The position numbers were made by a program, and so were the translations under genes. From Calothrix parasitica NIES-267 (GTDB lineage: Bacteria > Cyanobacteriota > Cyanobacteriia > Cyanobacteriales > Nostocaceae), in the NCBI RefSeq assembly GCF_002368095.1, contig NZ_AP018227.1:62001-126000 (forward strand): a DNA stretch of 64,000 nucleotides, given 5' to 3'. The notes under the pieces are model-generated. The model was not told the DNA's origin. It made no database searches and was given only the letters and a program-made list of their open reading frames with translations. Shown one piece after another: positions 43,889 to 53,485 of the stretch (position 1 is its first letter; every line of letters begins with the position of its first letter).

Positions 43889-45751
43889 ATGCTAGAAGAA
43901 CAGCCAATATCTAATAATCAAACTTTAGATGCATCTTCAAATCAGCCTTCTAGTAATTTATTAGAACCTTTTCAAACAGATTCTAAAGAATTTAGTCCAA
44001 ATCAAATGATGCATTCAGGGGGTGACACGCTGATTGATATGGGGGAAAATCAGGAGGATTATACTGCTGAAAATACTTCATATATTGGTAATATATTTGA
44101 TCCGGTAATTTCTTCCACCAGCAATACTGTAACCAGATTAGCTAATGATTCTGATATTGATGAAGTTACGGGAACATCATCTGGTATTAACTGTAATCAA
44201 GATAGTGCAGATGATTTAATTAATCATTTTGCAAAAAAAGATTTATTAGGAGCAAATATTAATACTAATAGTCGTATTGGTAGCTATGGCAGCATTATTA
44301 ATGAGGCAGTACAGGAAGCACAAGCGTCATTACAAAGATTTGCTGCAAGTTTAGATTTTACTGCTTCGATGAATACAGCCTTCGGTACAAGTTGGGATAC
44401 GAAGACTGTATCTGAGCTACAGCAAAGCTGGTTGAAAGGAAGTTTTGGTGATTTGCCCCAAATAAAAATATCTGGGGATTTAGATGTCGTTGGTGCAAAT
44501 GGTGCTTATGCATTTAAGACCGATACTATCTATTTGTCTCAAGGTTTTGTCGAGCGAAATGCTGGTAATATTTACGGAATTAAAAGTGTTTTATTAGAAG
44601 AGATTGGACACGCGGTTGATTCTCGGATTAATTTTGTTGATGCTGCTGGGGATGAAGGGAATATTTTCCAAAAAATTGTTCAAAAACAATCCTTGAGCGT
44701 AATCGATTTATCTATTATGAAAGCGGAGAACGATTATACAACCATTAATATTGACAGTGAAAGTTTGACAATTGAAATGTCAGAGGTTGAAGAGGAGTTT
44801 GAAGGGAAGGTTGAGGCGATCGCTTTTAACAATCGGCTTTATCAAACTGTCCGTGGTAAAGATGATGAAGTTTATACTCGCTACAGTTCTGGCGGGAACT
44901 GGACGAACTGGGAACATAATGGTGGAACTTTGGATACACCTGAGTTAGAGGTATTTGATGGTCGTCTTTACCAAACTGTACGTGGTGAAGATAACGCAGT
45001 ACATACTCGCTCAACTGACGGAAATAGCTGGACAGGTTGGGACAGCGATGGTGGAACTTTGGATGCACCTGAGTTAGAGGTATTTAATGGTCGTCTTTAC
45101 CAAACTGTACGTGGTGAAGATAACGCAGTACATATTCGCTCAACTGACGGAAATAATTGGACAGGTTGGGAAAGCGATGGTAAAAGCTTGGGTACACCGA
45201 CCATGACAGTATTTAATAACACACTATTCCAACATATTGAGGGTACTGATGGCAAATTCTATACACGTTTTGTGACAAATCCAACGGAGGCTTGGACTGA
45301 GTGGCGAGAATCTGGGGAGTGGAGATTTGGACAACCACCTGTAATGACCTTACAAGAATTTAATAATTGGGGAGATATGCCTGAGTACACTTCAAGAAAT
45401 CCATTTCCTTCTAAGGGTCAAAATTGTACTTGGTATGCTCACGGTCGCATGATACAGTTAGGCTACAGCGAGGACGCTTTAGATAGTATGTTGAGCCATG
45501 CAAACACATGGGATAATACAGCATCAAAGGATGCTTACGTATCCGATAAACCGCAAGTTGGATCAATTGCTGTATGGGAAGCTGGTATAAGTGGTGCAAA
45601 TAGTTCTTATGGTCATGTAGGTGTAGTTGAGCGAGTTAATGCAAATGGTACAATTCTTATTTCGGAATCCAATTGGGCTGGAACTAGATACAATACACGC
45701 ACCATATCCAAAAACGTACCAAGTAAATTTGTGATTGTTCCCAAGGCTTAA
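43889..45751 (+). CDS. Multidomain exported protein with propeller-like repeats and C-terminal CHAP hydrolase domain
   Basis: About 620 aa. The N-terminal 150 residues are Ser/Asn-rich without a classical signal peptide, as in cyanobacterial proteins exported by other routes. A segment VLLEEIGHAVDSRIN followed by AGDEGNIF matches a conserved stretch found in cyanobacterial calcium-binding exoproteins. Then come 43-residue repeats (RLYQTVRG...NWTGW), two of them nearly identical at DNA level (44921-45179), resembling lectin-like propeller blades. The last 110 residues are a CHAP amidase/endopeptidase: catalytic Cys in QNCTWYA and His in YGHVGVVE. The protein may cut peptidoglycan of other cells or of its own wall. 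The ATG at 43889 avoids a spurious hydrophobic extension. A terminator follows. Confidence 0.82.
   Translation: MLEEQPISNNQTLDASSNQPSSNLLEPFQTDSKEFSPNQMMHSGGDTLIDMGENQEDYTAENTSYIGNIFDPVISSTSNTVTRLANDSDIDEVTGTSSGINCNQDSADDLINHFAKKDLLGANINTNSRIGSYGSIINEAVQEAQASLQRFAASLDFTASMNTAFGTSWDTKTVSELQQSWLKGSFGDLPQIKISGDLDVVGANGAYAFKTDTIYLSQGFVERNAGNIYGIKSVLLEEIGHAVDSRINFVDAAGDEGNIFQKIVQKQSLSVIDLSIMKAENDYTTINIDSESLTIEMSEVEEEFEGKVEAIAFNNRLYQTVRGKDDEVYTRYSSGGNWTNWEHNGGTLDTPELEVFDGRLYQTVRGEDNAVHTRSTDGNSWTGWDSDGGTLDAPELEVFNGRLYQTVRGEDNAVHIRSTDGNNWTGWESDGKSLGTPTMTVFNNTLFQHIEGTDGKFYTRFVTNPTEAWTEWRESGEWRFGQPPVMTLQEFNNWGDMPEYTSRNPFPSKGQNCTWYAHGRMIQLGYSEDALDSMLSHANTWDNTASKDAYVSDKPQVGSIAVWEAGISGANSSYGHVGVVERVNANGTILISESNWAGTRYNTRTISKNVPSKFVIVPKA
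44921..45179. repeat. Two near-identical 129 bp tandem units in the CHAP protein gene
   Basis: Units start at 44921 and 45050 (each GGTGGAACTTTGGAT...) with only a handful of differences; they encode 43-residue propeller-like repeats. The high DNA identity means recent duplication or gene conversion. Confidence 0.85.
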
Positions 45752-45804
45752 GGGACTCCCGAATTAATTTATTATCAGACACAACACCTATTATTTTAAT
45801 ATTC

Positions 45805-45841
45805 AAGCGATTGCACTCTTTCTCAAATGCAATCGCTTTTT
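45805..45841 (+). terminator. Intrinsic terminator of the CHAP protein gene
   Basis: AAGCGATTGCA and TGCAATCGCTT form an 11 bp stem with a 12 nt loop followed by TTTTT. Confidence 0.85.
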
Positions 45842-45980
45842 GTGGTTTTAATTGAAAGTGTCATCGCGTCTGCAAGAAATGCTTGGTTATAACATTTCTC
45901 CATAAATTAGCTAGCTGCACTCGTAAAAAGTTAAAATTACTATTTACAACATGACTACGTTAAGGGCTAGATAAATATAA

Positions 45981-46955
45981 ATGGCTCAATACAAACATGA
46001 CCGCTTTTTCAAGTTTTATATCCAGTCTTTATATAAAACGAAAGGGGAAACTCTACAAAATATTCAAGTCCGTAATGATGAAGACCTAGAAATAGATTTA
46101 ATGTTTACAGTCGAGCGAGAAAAGTCCGGGTGGAAGCAGGAAAATTTAGGTTTATTCGACCTGTTAATGCAAGAACATTCTACTCTCATTATTGAACACT
46201 ATAGTTCATATTTAGAAGAGACCGATATTAATAAATCGATTACTAGAAAGAATCTGTACTGGGATAGAAAGCAGAAAGAACTACTAGAAAACGCCAAAGC
46301 CAAATCGGAATTAACAAGTCGAGAGCGACTGTCAAAGGAAGCAAAAAAACAAATTGAAAATCAAAATCCATTTACCTGGATTCTCACGGTTAATTGCAGT
46401 GAAAAACTATTGATATTATGTAATGCTCAACCAGCAGAAGAATTAGGTGTGGGTGTGTATCGACTTTCACCAATTTTGCGGATGGGAATTGTGATTATCG
46501 AGCAACTGGTAGATAGTCCAGAAACGATGTGGTTGAAAATGTTGGGAAATAAAGAAACTGCTCGGAGTGCTTTTAAGTCTATCAGACAGTTATCTCCAGA
46601 CCGCAAGGAAAAAAATGATATAATTAGTGCATGTATCAAATATTGTGTTTACCTCAAAGATATACCTACTGACAGCTTAACTTCAGAAGAGGAAGATTTT
46701 ATGAAAACGATGCAAGAAATCGATGCTTGGTATGAAGCTGAAATTAACAAAGCTAGGTTAGAAGGTAAGATTCAATCGGCAAGTAACATAATTCGGGCTA
46801 AGTTTAGCGCTTCGTCTCTCACCCCACAGATAGTTAATCAACTCAAACAGTTAAACGAGCAGCAACTTGATGATTTTATAATACTCATGTTTGATTGGCA
46901 ACAACTTACTGAGATGGAGGAATGGCTCTCTATGATTGAAAAGTCTAAACGCTAA
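45981..46955 (+). CDS. Hypothetical protein with DUF4351-like C-terminus, nuclease/transposase-like
   Basis: A 324 aa protein. The N-terminal half has the layout of cyanobacterial Rpn/PD-(D/E)XK transposase-like proteins (LEIDLMFTVEREK; STLIIEHYSSYLEE) though catalytic residues are not clear. The C-terminal 60 residues (ASNIIRAKFSASSLTPQIV, LNEQQLDDFIILMFDW) resemble DUF4351, which often ends such proteins. No signal peptide or membrane helix. It stands alone between the CHAP gene and the convergent phosphoesterase operon. Confidence 0.65.
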   Translation: MAQYKHDRFFKFYIQSLYKTKGETLQNIQVRNDEDLEIDLMFTVEREKSGWKQENLGLFDLLMQEHSTLIIEHYSSYLEETDINKSITRKNLYWDRKQKELLENAKAKSELTSRERLSKEAKKQIENQNPFTWILTVNCSEKLLILCNAQPAEELGVGVYRLSPILRMGIVIIEQLVDSPETMWLKMLGNKETARSAFKSIRQLSPDRKEKNDIISACIKYCVYLKDIPTDSLTSEEEDFMKTMQEIDAWYEAEINKARLEGKIQSASNIIRAKFSASSLTPQIVNQLKQLNEQQLDDFIILMFDWQQLTEMEEWLSMIEKSKR

Positions 46956-47034
46956 TCAACATCATTAAACGCAAGTTGTTCGGGAATAAAATTTTCGTAG
47001 TTACTTGGGAGCTAATTGTTTACCAATATTAACT

Positions 47035-47778
47035 TCAAGAACCAACAGCTGTTTTCTTAGCTCCAAACCCCTTATTTACCCCATAGCGAACAGTCTTAAA
47101 TTCCACTTGATTATTATTCGGATTGTAGAGAGTGTAAGTTGCTTCTCCTGATTTTCTACCCACATTACCTACACCTACAACCATACGTGGACTGACGTTG
47201 ATAGTTTGATTTGGTGTTTGATTATCAAGGGTAGTTATTCCCGTATCAATCGAACCAGCTTCTAAATTATATTGAAAAGTTGAACCAGAACGAGCGCAAA
47301 ATAAATTATTTGCTTGCATTCGCGCTACCCGGTCTAACATAATTACTGGAGAAGTTTCCGGAGTTAGTGCTTCATCCACAGATACAGTTGTACCGTGAAT
47401 CAATAAACAATCTAACTCAAAGAAACCAAAATCAAGATTTCGTATCCACTCCACAGTATTACGAGAAACACAATTCCATAGTGATTTTACTGTCTCGCCA
47501 CCAAATTGTTCTAATAAATCGTTGTTGTCTGGACTTGCAGATAAACCATGCAGAATCAAACATTGTTCTTCCCACCAGCCTTTACAAACGAGCGGTGTTA
47601 ACCCAGACTGTGGCTGACGCAAACGTTCCACCAGCTTCTCAGAATCCGGAGTTGGTCCAACTACATCTCCTAAAATATATAAAGCTTCTATATAACGACT
47701 TTGACGTTTAATATCCGCCATCACCGCTTCATAAGCCGCCAAATTACCTTCAATACCGCTTAAAATTGCCCACTTCAT
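47035..47778 (-). CDS. Degenerate calcineurin-like metallophosphoesterase paralogue (MPE-2)
   Basis: A 247 aa protein clearly related to the neighbouring phosphoesterase (start MKWAILSGIEGNLAAYEAV versus MKIAVMSCIHGN; shared ILGDVVG). However, the metal ligands are largely lost: the first Asp-x-His is Gly-x-Glu, the GN(H/C)D motif is KGWWEE, and the GHTH motif is ARSG. Only the GD and one HG motif persist. It is therefore probably not a phosphatase but a binding or regulatory partner. It is the third gene of the Zur-headed operon, 154 bp after MPE-1; a heptamer-poor pyrimidine-rich spacer separates them, so partial cotranscription is possible. Confidence 0.8.
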   Translation of the reverse strand: MKWAILSGIEGNLAAYEAVMADIKRQSRYIEALYILGDVVGPTPDSEKLVERLRQPQSGLTPLVCKGWWEEQCLILHGLSASPDNNDLLEQFGGETVKSLWNCVSRNTVEWIRNLDFGFFELDCLLIHGTTVSVDEALTPETSPVIMLDRVARMQANNLFCARSGSTFQYNLEAGSIDTGITTLDNQTPNQTINVSPRMVVGVGNVGRKSGEATYTLYNPNNNQVEFKTVRYGVNKGFGAKKTAVGS

Positions 47779-47932
47779 AAGTAATTTTGGATTTTAGATT
47801 TTGGATTTAAAGAGTTAGCAGTTATGTCTCTTACTCCTATCACGCTCTAGGATTACCTATAACATTTCTACCCCCTCTACCCCCTCTTCCCCCTCCCTCA
47901 ATTAGGTAATCATAAAGCCGGGAAGGGAGTAG

Positions 47933-48742
47933 TTACCGAGTACAAACATGAGTCGGGTCATCTGCGCGTTCTGCAAACTCTATTCCCCGCGCTAAACGCC
48001 ATGCAAAGATGGGTGGTAATCCTTTTTCTACAATTGCTGTACAGGTTTTTTGATAATCGTAAGCAACTTCTCGTAATATCACTTCTTGAGTATCAGTGTC
48101 ATAAATTACATAAGTTGCATTGGGTCGTCCATGTCTTGGTTCTCCTACGGAACCTGCATTAATAATCTTTTTCAAGTTAGCTGTAAAGCTTTTTTCTTCA
48201 GATAAATTTTTGCTTTCTACTCGAATTTTTAGTTTACCTGAATCTAAATTACGGTAATAGGGGGCGTGAGTATGACCGCAAAAAAGCACATCTGCACCTG
48301 ATGAAATCACTCGTTCTAAGGCTACAAATGCATCGAGTTCTGGTAATAAATATTCGTGGTTGCTGTGGGGACTACCGTGAACAAAAGCCAAGTTATCTTC
48401 TTGGATAATATGGGGTAATTGAGCTAAAAAGTCGCGATTTTCTGGTTTTATCTGTTTATTAGTCCACTCATGAGCGATAAGACCGCGTTTTTCTGCTAAC
48501 ATCGAAGGATAACTACAATCACAAGCATTTAAACCTTCAACCACATCTTCATCCCAACAACCAGCACAGGTAGGAATATTTAAAGAACGAATTTTTTCTA
48601 CTACTTGATTGGGATAAGGACCATACCCAACTAAATCACCCAAACAAAATATTTTTTCAGCTTTATATTTATCTATATCCAATAAAACAGCATCCAAAGC
48701 TTCAATATTGCCGTGAATACATGACATAACTGCTATTTTCAT
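47933..48742 (-). CDS. Calcineurin-like metallophosphoesterase with cysteine-substituted metal site (MPE-1)
   Basis: A 269 aa YfcE-like phosphoesterase. Recognisable motifs: SCIHGN (usual SDxHGN, Asp replaced by Cys), CLGDLVGYGPYP, AGCWDED (usual GN(H/C)D, Asn replaced by Cys), FVHGSPHS, FCGHTHAP and INAGSVGEPR. It therefore keeps most ligands but has two Cys substitutions at metal-binding positions. The start overlaps the stop of the upstream P-loop gene by 4 bp (48739-48742), so the two are translationally coupled and under the Zur box at 49561. A zinc-starvation role is inferred from this; substrate unknown. Confidence 0.88.
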   Translation of the reverse strand: MKIAVMSCIHGNIEALDAVLLDIDKYKAEKIFCLGDLVGYGPYPNQVVEKIRSLNIPTCAGCWDEDVVEGLNACDCSYPSMLAEKRGLIAHEWTNKQIKPENRDFLAQLPHIIQEDNLAFVHGSPHSNHEYLLPELDAFVALERVISSGADVLFCGHTHAPYYRNLDSGKLKIRVESKNLSEEKSFTANLKKIINAGSVGEPRHGRPNATYVIYDTDTQEVILREVAYDYQKTCTAIVEKGLPPIFAWRLARGIEFAERADDPTHVCTR

Positions 48743-49515
48743 ACCTGCATTCCTTCTAATAACATCTGTTTAACTTGTTGCTGATACTGCTTAACTAATA
48801 AATCTGATAAAAAACAATCAGATAAATTTTGTTTGAGAGCAGTTTCATCCAAATTTTCTCCCGCTACTTCAATACCGCTAAAACGTTGTGGTCTACCTTC
48901 TAAATAACGAGGTAAATTTAATTCTAAAAAATCTAGTTGAGGTACACCCGTAACGAAATCACAGTAAATACTTCTACCATCATTAACATCAAAAATTGCC
49001 TTTGCACGAGTCACATTACCATAAGCACCGTGAGTTAATTCATACCAAAACTCTTCTAAAGAATATTCATCAATAACTTGAGTATCAGTTACAACTCTAC
49101 ACAAATTTTTAGATGAATCAGTTTCTGCTCCAACTCCCCGAATAATTTCATCAGCCCAAGCATGATATTCAGAATCTTTGAGATGGGGAGGTAATACAGC
49201 TACAGAATGGTAAGGTAAATTATTTAATAATGCTGATAAACTTCCTAAATCCAAGTAAAAACCCAACTCAATATAAACCGCTTTCGCTTCGGGTATTTGC
49301 TTGAGTAAATCAGCTTCTTGATTGTCGCTAAAAACTTGTATTTGGGGAAAATCGGCTGCAATTCGGTTTTTATCTATAGAAACATTTCCAGTACCGGGAC
49401 TGAAATAAATAATATCTTTATCTTCGACAGTTGCATCTTGGATTTGCTGATGAATCCAAGCAGTCTTTCCCGAACCCGCACAACCAGCTACAACATTAAT
49501 TAAAGGTACAGTCAT
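48739..49515 (-). CDS. Divergent CobW-like P-loop protein lacking the CXCC and NKxD motifs
   Basis: A 258 aa protein. It keeps Walker A (VAGCAGSGKTAWI) and a CobW C-terminal domain: VTRAKAIFDVNDG and FSGIEVAGENLDETALKQNL align by eye with FRAKGILWFSDSE and LVFIGRNLDKNEIYSQL of cobW-1. The metal motif GCICC is missing and no NKxD is visible, so guanine specificity and metal transfer may have changed. YIELGFYLDLG replaces ETTGLADP. I chose the ATG at 49515; the longer start would be a TTG. It heads a three-gene operon behind a Zur box, with MPE-1 overlapping its stop by 4 bp. Confidence 0.85.
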   Translation of the reverse strand: MTVPLINVVAGCAGSGKTAWIHQQIQDATVEDKDIIYFSPGTGNVSIDKNRIAADFPQIQVFSDNQEADLLKQIPEAKAVYIELGFYLDLGSLSALLNNLPYHSVAVLPPHLKDSEYHAWADEIIRGVGAETDSSKNLCRVVTDTQVIDEYSLEEFWYELTHGAYGNVTRAKAIFDVNDGRSIYCDFVTGVPQLDFLELNLPRYLEGRPQRFSGIEVAGENLDETALKQNLSDCFLSDLLVKQYQQQVKQMLLEGMQV

Positions 49516-49560
49516 AGATTCATCGATATTTATCAACCTTAAATATAATCCATACGTGAA

Positions 49561-49575
49561 TGATAATCGTTTTCA
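49561..49575 (-). promoter_or_regulatory. Zur box of the P-loop/phosphoesterase operon
   Basis: TGATAATCGTTTTCA matches the Zur consensus at about 13 of 15 positions. It lies 45 bp upstream of the first start codon. Confidence 0.75.
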
Positions 49576-49726
49576 GTAATTTTGGAAATGAGGGGAAAGG
49601 GATTTTTTTATGTAATTATCATAATTACTTCCGATACCACTGAGTTTCCCCATTAGGTTGGTCAATTGAATTTATAGGGTCGCAGGCAATAGTGAAGTTT
49701 TGTTTACCATTGCCTAAAATTATCAA

Positions 49727-50377
49727 TTAATGAAAATTAGCCTTGTGTCGAATCAAATTCATAAACTCCTCCCGAGTTTTTGCATCTTCTGCAAATACAC
49801 CACGCATTGCGCTGGTGACAGTCCAAGAACCAGGTTTTTGTACACCACGCATTACCATACACATATGACTAGCTTCTACCACTACTGCTACACCTTGGGG
49901 TTTGAGTAAACCTTCGAGTGCTTCAGCAATTTGTAAAGTCAATCTTTCCTGTACTTGTAAACGTCTTGCGTACATTTCACAAATGCGGGCAATTTTTGAT
50001 AATCCAATGACTTTCCCATTAGGAATATAAGCTACATGAGCGCGACCAAGGATTGGTAAAATATGGTGTTCGCAGGAACTAAAAATATCAATATCTCTAA
50101 TCAATACCATTTCATTGGCATCTTCTGTAAATACTGCACCATTTAACAGTTCGTCTAAAGATTCATGGTATCCCTTGGTCAAAAACTGTAAGGCTTTCAC
50201 AAGTCTTTTAGGAGTATCTTTAAGTCCTTCTCTATCTGGGTCTTCTCCTAATCCAAGTAGTAAAGTCCTCACAGCTTGCCTCATTTCTTCATCTGTAACC
50301 TTTGGTTTATTTTGTGTAGATAAAGATGAAACAACTTCCTCAGCAGAATTTAATTCGGGACGAAAAGATAAAGTCAT
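49727..50377 (-). CDS. folE: GTP cyclohydrolase I (type IA)
   Basis: Converts GTP to dihydroneopterin triphosphate, the first step of folate and pterin synthesis. 216 aa, with the zinc ligands in SSCEHH (Cys and second His) and SHMCM (Cys), and the family segments [23 protein letters not shown] (given in part), GVAVVVEA and [17 protein letters not shown]. The zinc-dependent IA form is intact. Location between Zur-controlled genes and the weak Zur half-site 22 bp upstream suggest an extra copy expressed under zinc limitation; a second folE elsewhere in the genome would confirm this. The ATG at 50377 is accepted. Confidence 0.93.
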   Translation of the reverse strand: MTLSFRPELNSAEEVVSSLSTQNKPKVTDEEMRQAVRTLLLGLGEDPDREGLKDTPKRLVKALQFLTKGYHESLDELLNGAVFTEDANEMVLIRDIDIFSSCEHHILPILGRAHVAYIPNGKVIGLSKIARICEMYARRLQVQERLTLQIAEALEGLLKPQGVAVVVEASHMCMVMRGVQKPGSWTVTSAMRGVFAEDAKTREEFMNLIRHKANFH

Positions 50378-50399
50378 TATTCTAATTTAATTGCTTTTT

Positions 50400-50414
50400 A
50401 GTTAATAATTATCA
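50400..50414 (-). promoter_or_regulatory. Weak Zur-like site upstream of folE
   Basis: On the minus strand TGATAATTATTAACT matches the left half and centre of the Zur consensus but not the last three positions. Confidence 0.4.
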
Positions 50415-50453
50415 CTGATTAGTTATTAGACGCAGCAAAATTTAATCCCGGAT

Positions 50454-50640
50454 ATTAGACAAATAAAATCTAATTGCAGGGTGTATTTACCAGTCCTTCA
50501 ACTAACTATTTAACGAGCAATAATTACTAACGCTATTTCAATTATAGTAAAAAATTGTTAAGTTGAGAATGAATATCATTCTTGTCCTGTCATTGCATTA
50601 ACTTTGGATAAAAGCTTGCTTGAATAATAAAATTTATAAT
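50454..50640 (-). pseudogene. Scar of a deleted cobW gene
   Basis: Three adjacent segments match parts of cobW loci in the right order and orientation. 50454-50512 matches the 3' flank of cobW-1 (26109-26167). 50556-50587 matches the last codons of cobW-1 (26287-26318, 28 of 32 bases). 50570-50640 matches the Zur box and 5' flank of cobW-2 (39883-39956). A complete gene body between 3' end and 5' flank is missing, as expected after an internal deletion with the junction in the sequence GAAT(A/G)AATATCATTCT. Confidence 0.65.
50566..50582. promoter_or_regulatory. Palindrome AGAATGA-ATA-TCATTCT, orphan Zur/Fur-like site
   Basis: A perfect 7-3-7 inverted repeat at the junction of the scar. It may still bind Zur or Fur although no gene starts directly after it. 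Confidence 0.45.
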
Positions 50641-50731
50641 CCTTGATAGGAGAAGTTAATTGAAATTATTGCACTCAAACCTACAATCATATCCAATTTG
50701 TGCCTTGGGGATTCCAAGACACTAGTACTGA

Positions 50732-51781
<1,050 letters not shown>

Positions 51782-51846
51782 TCATAGTTGTTTTTGGAGA
51801 AAATTTTTTAGTTTTTAATCTAATGTAATTCTTTCAAGGTGTGGTT

Positions 51847-51873
51847 GTAGAGACGTAGCATTGCTACGTCTCC
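51847..51873. repeat. GAGACGTAGCA palindrome
   Basis: GAGACGTAGCA and TGCTACGTCTC (51850-51872) form an 11 bp inverted repeat, 44 bp downstream of the porin stop codon. It belongs to the GAGACG family and may help end the porin transcript. Confidence 0.65.
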
Positions 51874-51916
51874 CTTCATTACTGAAAAAACGAACCACTC
51901 AAAACTAAAAGGACTA

Positions 51917-53485
51917 TTAGAAGGTAAAAGTAGTTCTGAAAGTACCAATTACTACATCATTATTATTTTCGTTGTGGTCTGGTGCAGTTAACCAAATCAC
52001 GCCGGGGGTAACGGCGATATTGTCATTAATCTTGTACTGATAGAATGCTTCGATGTGGTAGGAAGTATCTGGGTCTTCATTCAAACCATCAATACTAGAA
52101 CTAGTAAGTCTGGGTTCCACACCGAAGATAACCCCAGCCAAGTTACCCTTTTTACCCAAATCGGGTAATCCTAAAGTTACAGCCCAGTTCCATATCTCAG
52201 CTTCTCCACGGTCTGGAAAGGCTGCTGAAGTGCTTAAATTACGAGCATTGGTATAACCAGCCCAACCGCCTAAAACTAGATTTTTACTGATTCCTAATGA
52301 TGCTTGGATACCATAGGAGTCGGCACTAAAAGGAGTATCTGCAAGGGTAGAAATATTATCCAATGGTGAAACTGTATTAAAGTTAGAAGCACTACTACCA
52401 GCACCATTGAACTGATTGTAGGAATTGATGTAGGTTAAACCAACCTTAAAGCGCTCGCTTGGTGCAAATGTTAGTTGTGCTAATGCACCGTAGGAACCGT
52501 TGAATAAACCATTATCTTGAGTAGGGTCGCTTGCAGAACCAGCTAAATAAGCCAAACTCAAAGATAGATTCTTGCCGAACTCTTGGGTAACTCCTACACC
52601 AGCACCATCCATTGCTCCATAGATGGGGTTACGAGTACCAAAGCTAGATAAAGCTCCTTCAGTACCATCACCATCAAATAAGTTCACGGTATCTACAACA
52701 TCATCCGCTGCACCTGCATTTGCGATCGCGATGACGTTAGTACTCTCAGTTAAAGGAAAACTGTACCAAAGTGCATCTAATTCAACGTCATTATCTCCGC
52801 TCTCACCAGCAAAAGCCAAACTTCCTTCAGGTGTACCAATATCGGGACCAACTATATTATTGCTTTGCAGTCTGGTGTATAGGGTGTCTTTTCCCGTGAA
52901 GCTAGTAGCAAAATTGATTCTTGCTCTTGCACCTAATGCGGTGTTGTCGTCGTTTGTATCCCCTTCAAATACATCTGTAATCCCCACGACTACTTCACCT
53001 TCGAGTTTAGAAGTTGTAGAGAATTGATTTGCTTCTAATTCAGCAGTACGTGCTTCTAGAGCATCTACTCTTCCTCTAAGGGTTGCTAATTCCGCAGAAA
53101 ATTCTGATTGCAGTCTTTGTAAAGTTGCAAGGTCTTCTTTATTAACGAGGTCTGCGGTTGCGGTTGCAATCAACTCATTCACTCTATCCAAACAAGCATT
53201 CAAACCCGCAGCAAATTCATATCTAGTTAAAGCTCGGTTTCCTCTGTAGGTGCTATTTGGATATCCTGCAATACACCCGTAGCGTTCTACTAAAGACTGT
53301 AATGCTTGAAATGCCCAATCTGTAGGCTGTACATCAGAAAACTGAGAAACAGAAGTAACTTGTTCTAAGGTTTCTTCTTGGGTTTGAGTTTGTGCAACAG
53401 CAGTGTCATTAATTAATAATGATGTTGCAAACGGAAAGCTTAAAACAGGACTAACTACTAAAAACTTCCACAAACTTTTCTTCAT
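51917..53485 (-). CDS. SLH-domain carbohydrate-selective/iron uptake porin (OprB family)
   Basis: A 522 aa outer-membrane porin of the cyanobacterial SLH-OprB type. A signal peptide ends near AVAQ (residue 30), then an SLH domain (FSDVQPTDWAFQALQSLVERYGC, in part) that binds peptidoglycan, a coiled-coil (LATLRGRVDALEARTAEL) and a C-terminal beta-barrel with alternating strands ending in the aromatic TTFTF. It forms a passage for small solutes or ions. The ATG at 53485 (MKKSLWKF) is preferred to one four codons upstream. It lies between hemB and znuA, but I see no Zur box upstream, so zinc control is unproven. Confidence 0.92.
   Translation of the reverse strand: MKKSLWKFLVVSPVLSFPFATSLLINDTAVAQTQTQEETLEQVTSVSQFSDVQPTDWAFQALQSLVERYGCIAGYPNSTYRGNRALTRYEFAAGLNACLDRVNELIATATADLVNKEDLATLQRLQSEFSAELATLRGRVDALEARTAELEANQFSTTSKLEGEVVVGITDVFEGDTNDDNTALGARARINFATSFTGKDTLYTRLQSNNIVGPDIGTPEGSLAFAGESGDNDVELDALWYSFPLTESTNVIAIANAGAADDVVDTVNLFDGDGTEGALSSFGTRNPIYGAMDGAGVGVTQEFGKNLSLSLAYLAGSASDPTQDNGLFNGSYGALAQLTFAPSERFKVGLTYINSYNQFNGAGSSASNFNTVSPLDNISTLADTPFSADSYGIQASLGISKNLVLGGWAGYTNARNLSTSAAFPDRGEAEIWNWAVTLGLPDLGKKGNLAGVIFGVEPRLTSSSIDGLNEDPDTSYHIEAFYQYKINDNIAVTPGVIWLTAPDHNENNNDVVIGTFRTTFTF

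Larger units (their letters stand above)
50378..50731. other. folE-hemB intergenic region carrying a cobW deletion scar
   Basis: Besides the weak Zur site near folE, most of it is made of pieces of cobW flanks (see 50454-50640). No gene remains. Confidence 0.65.
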
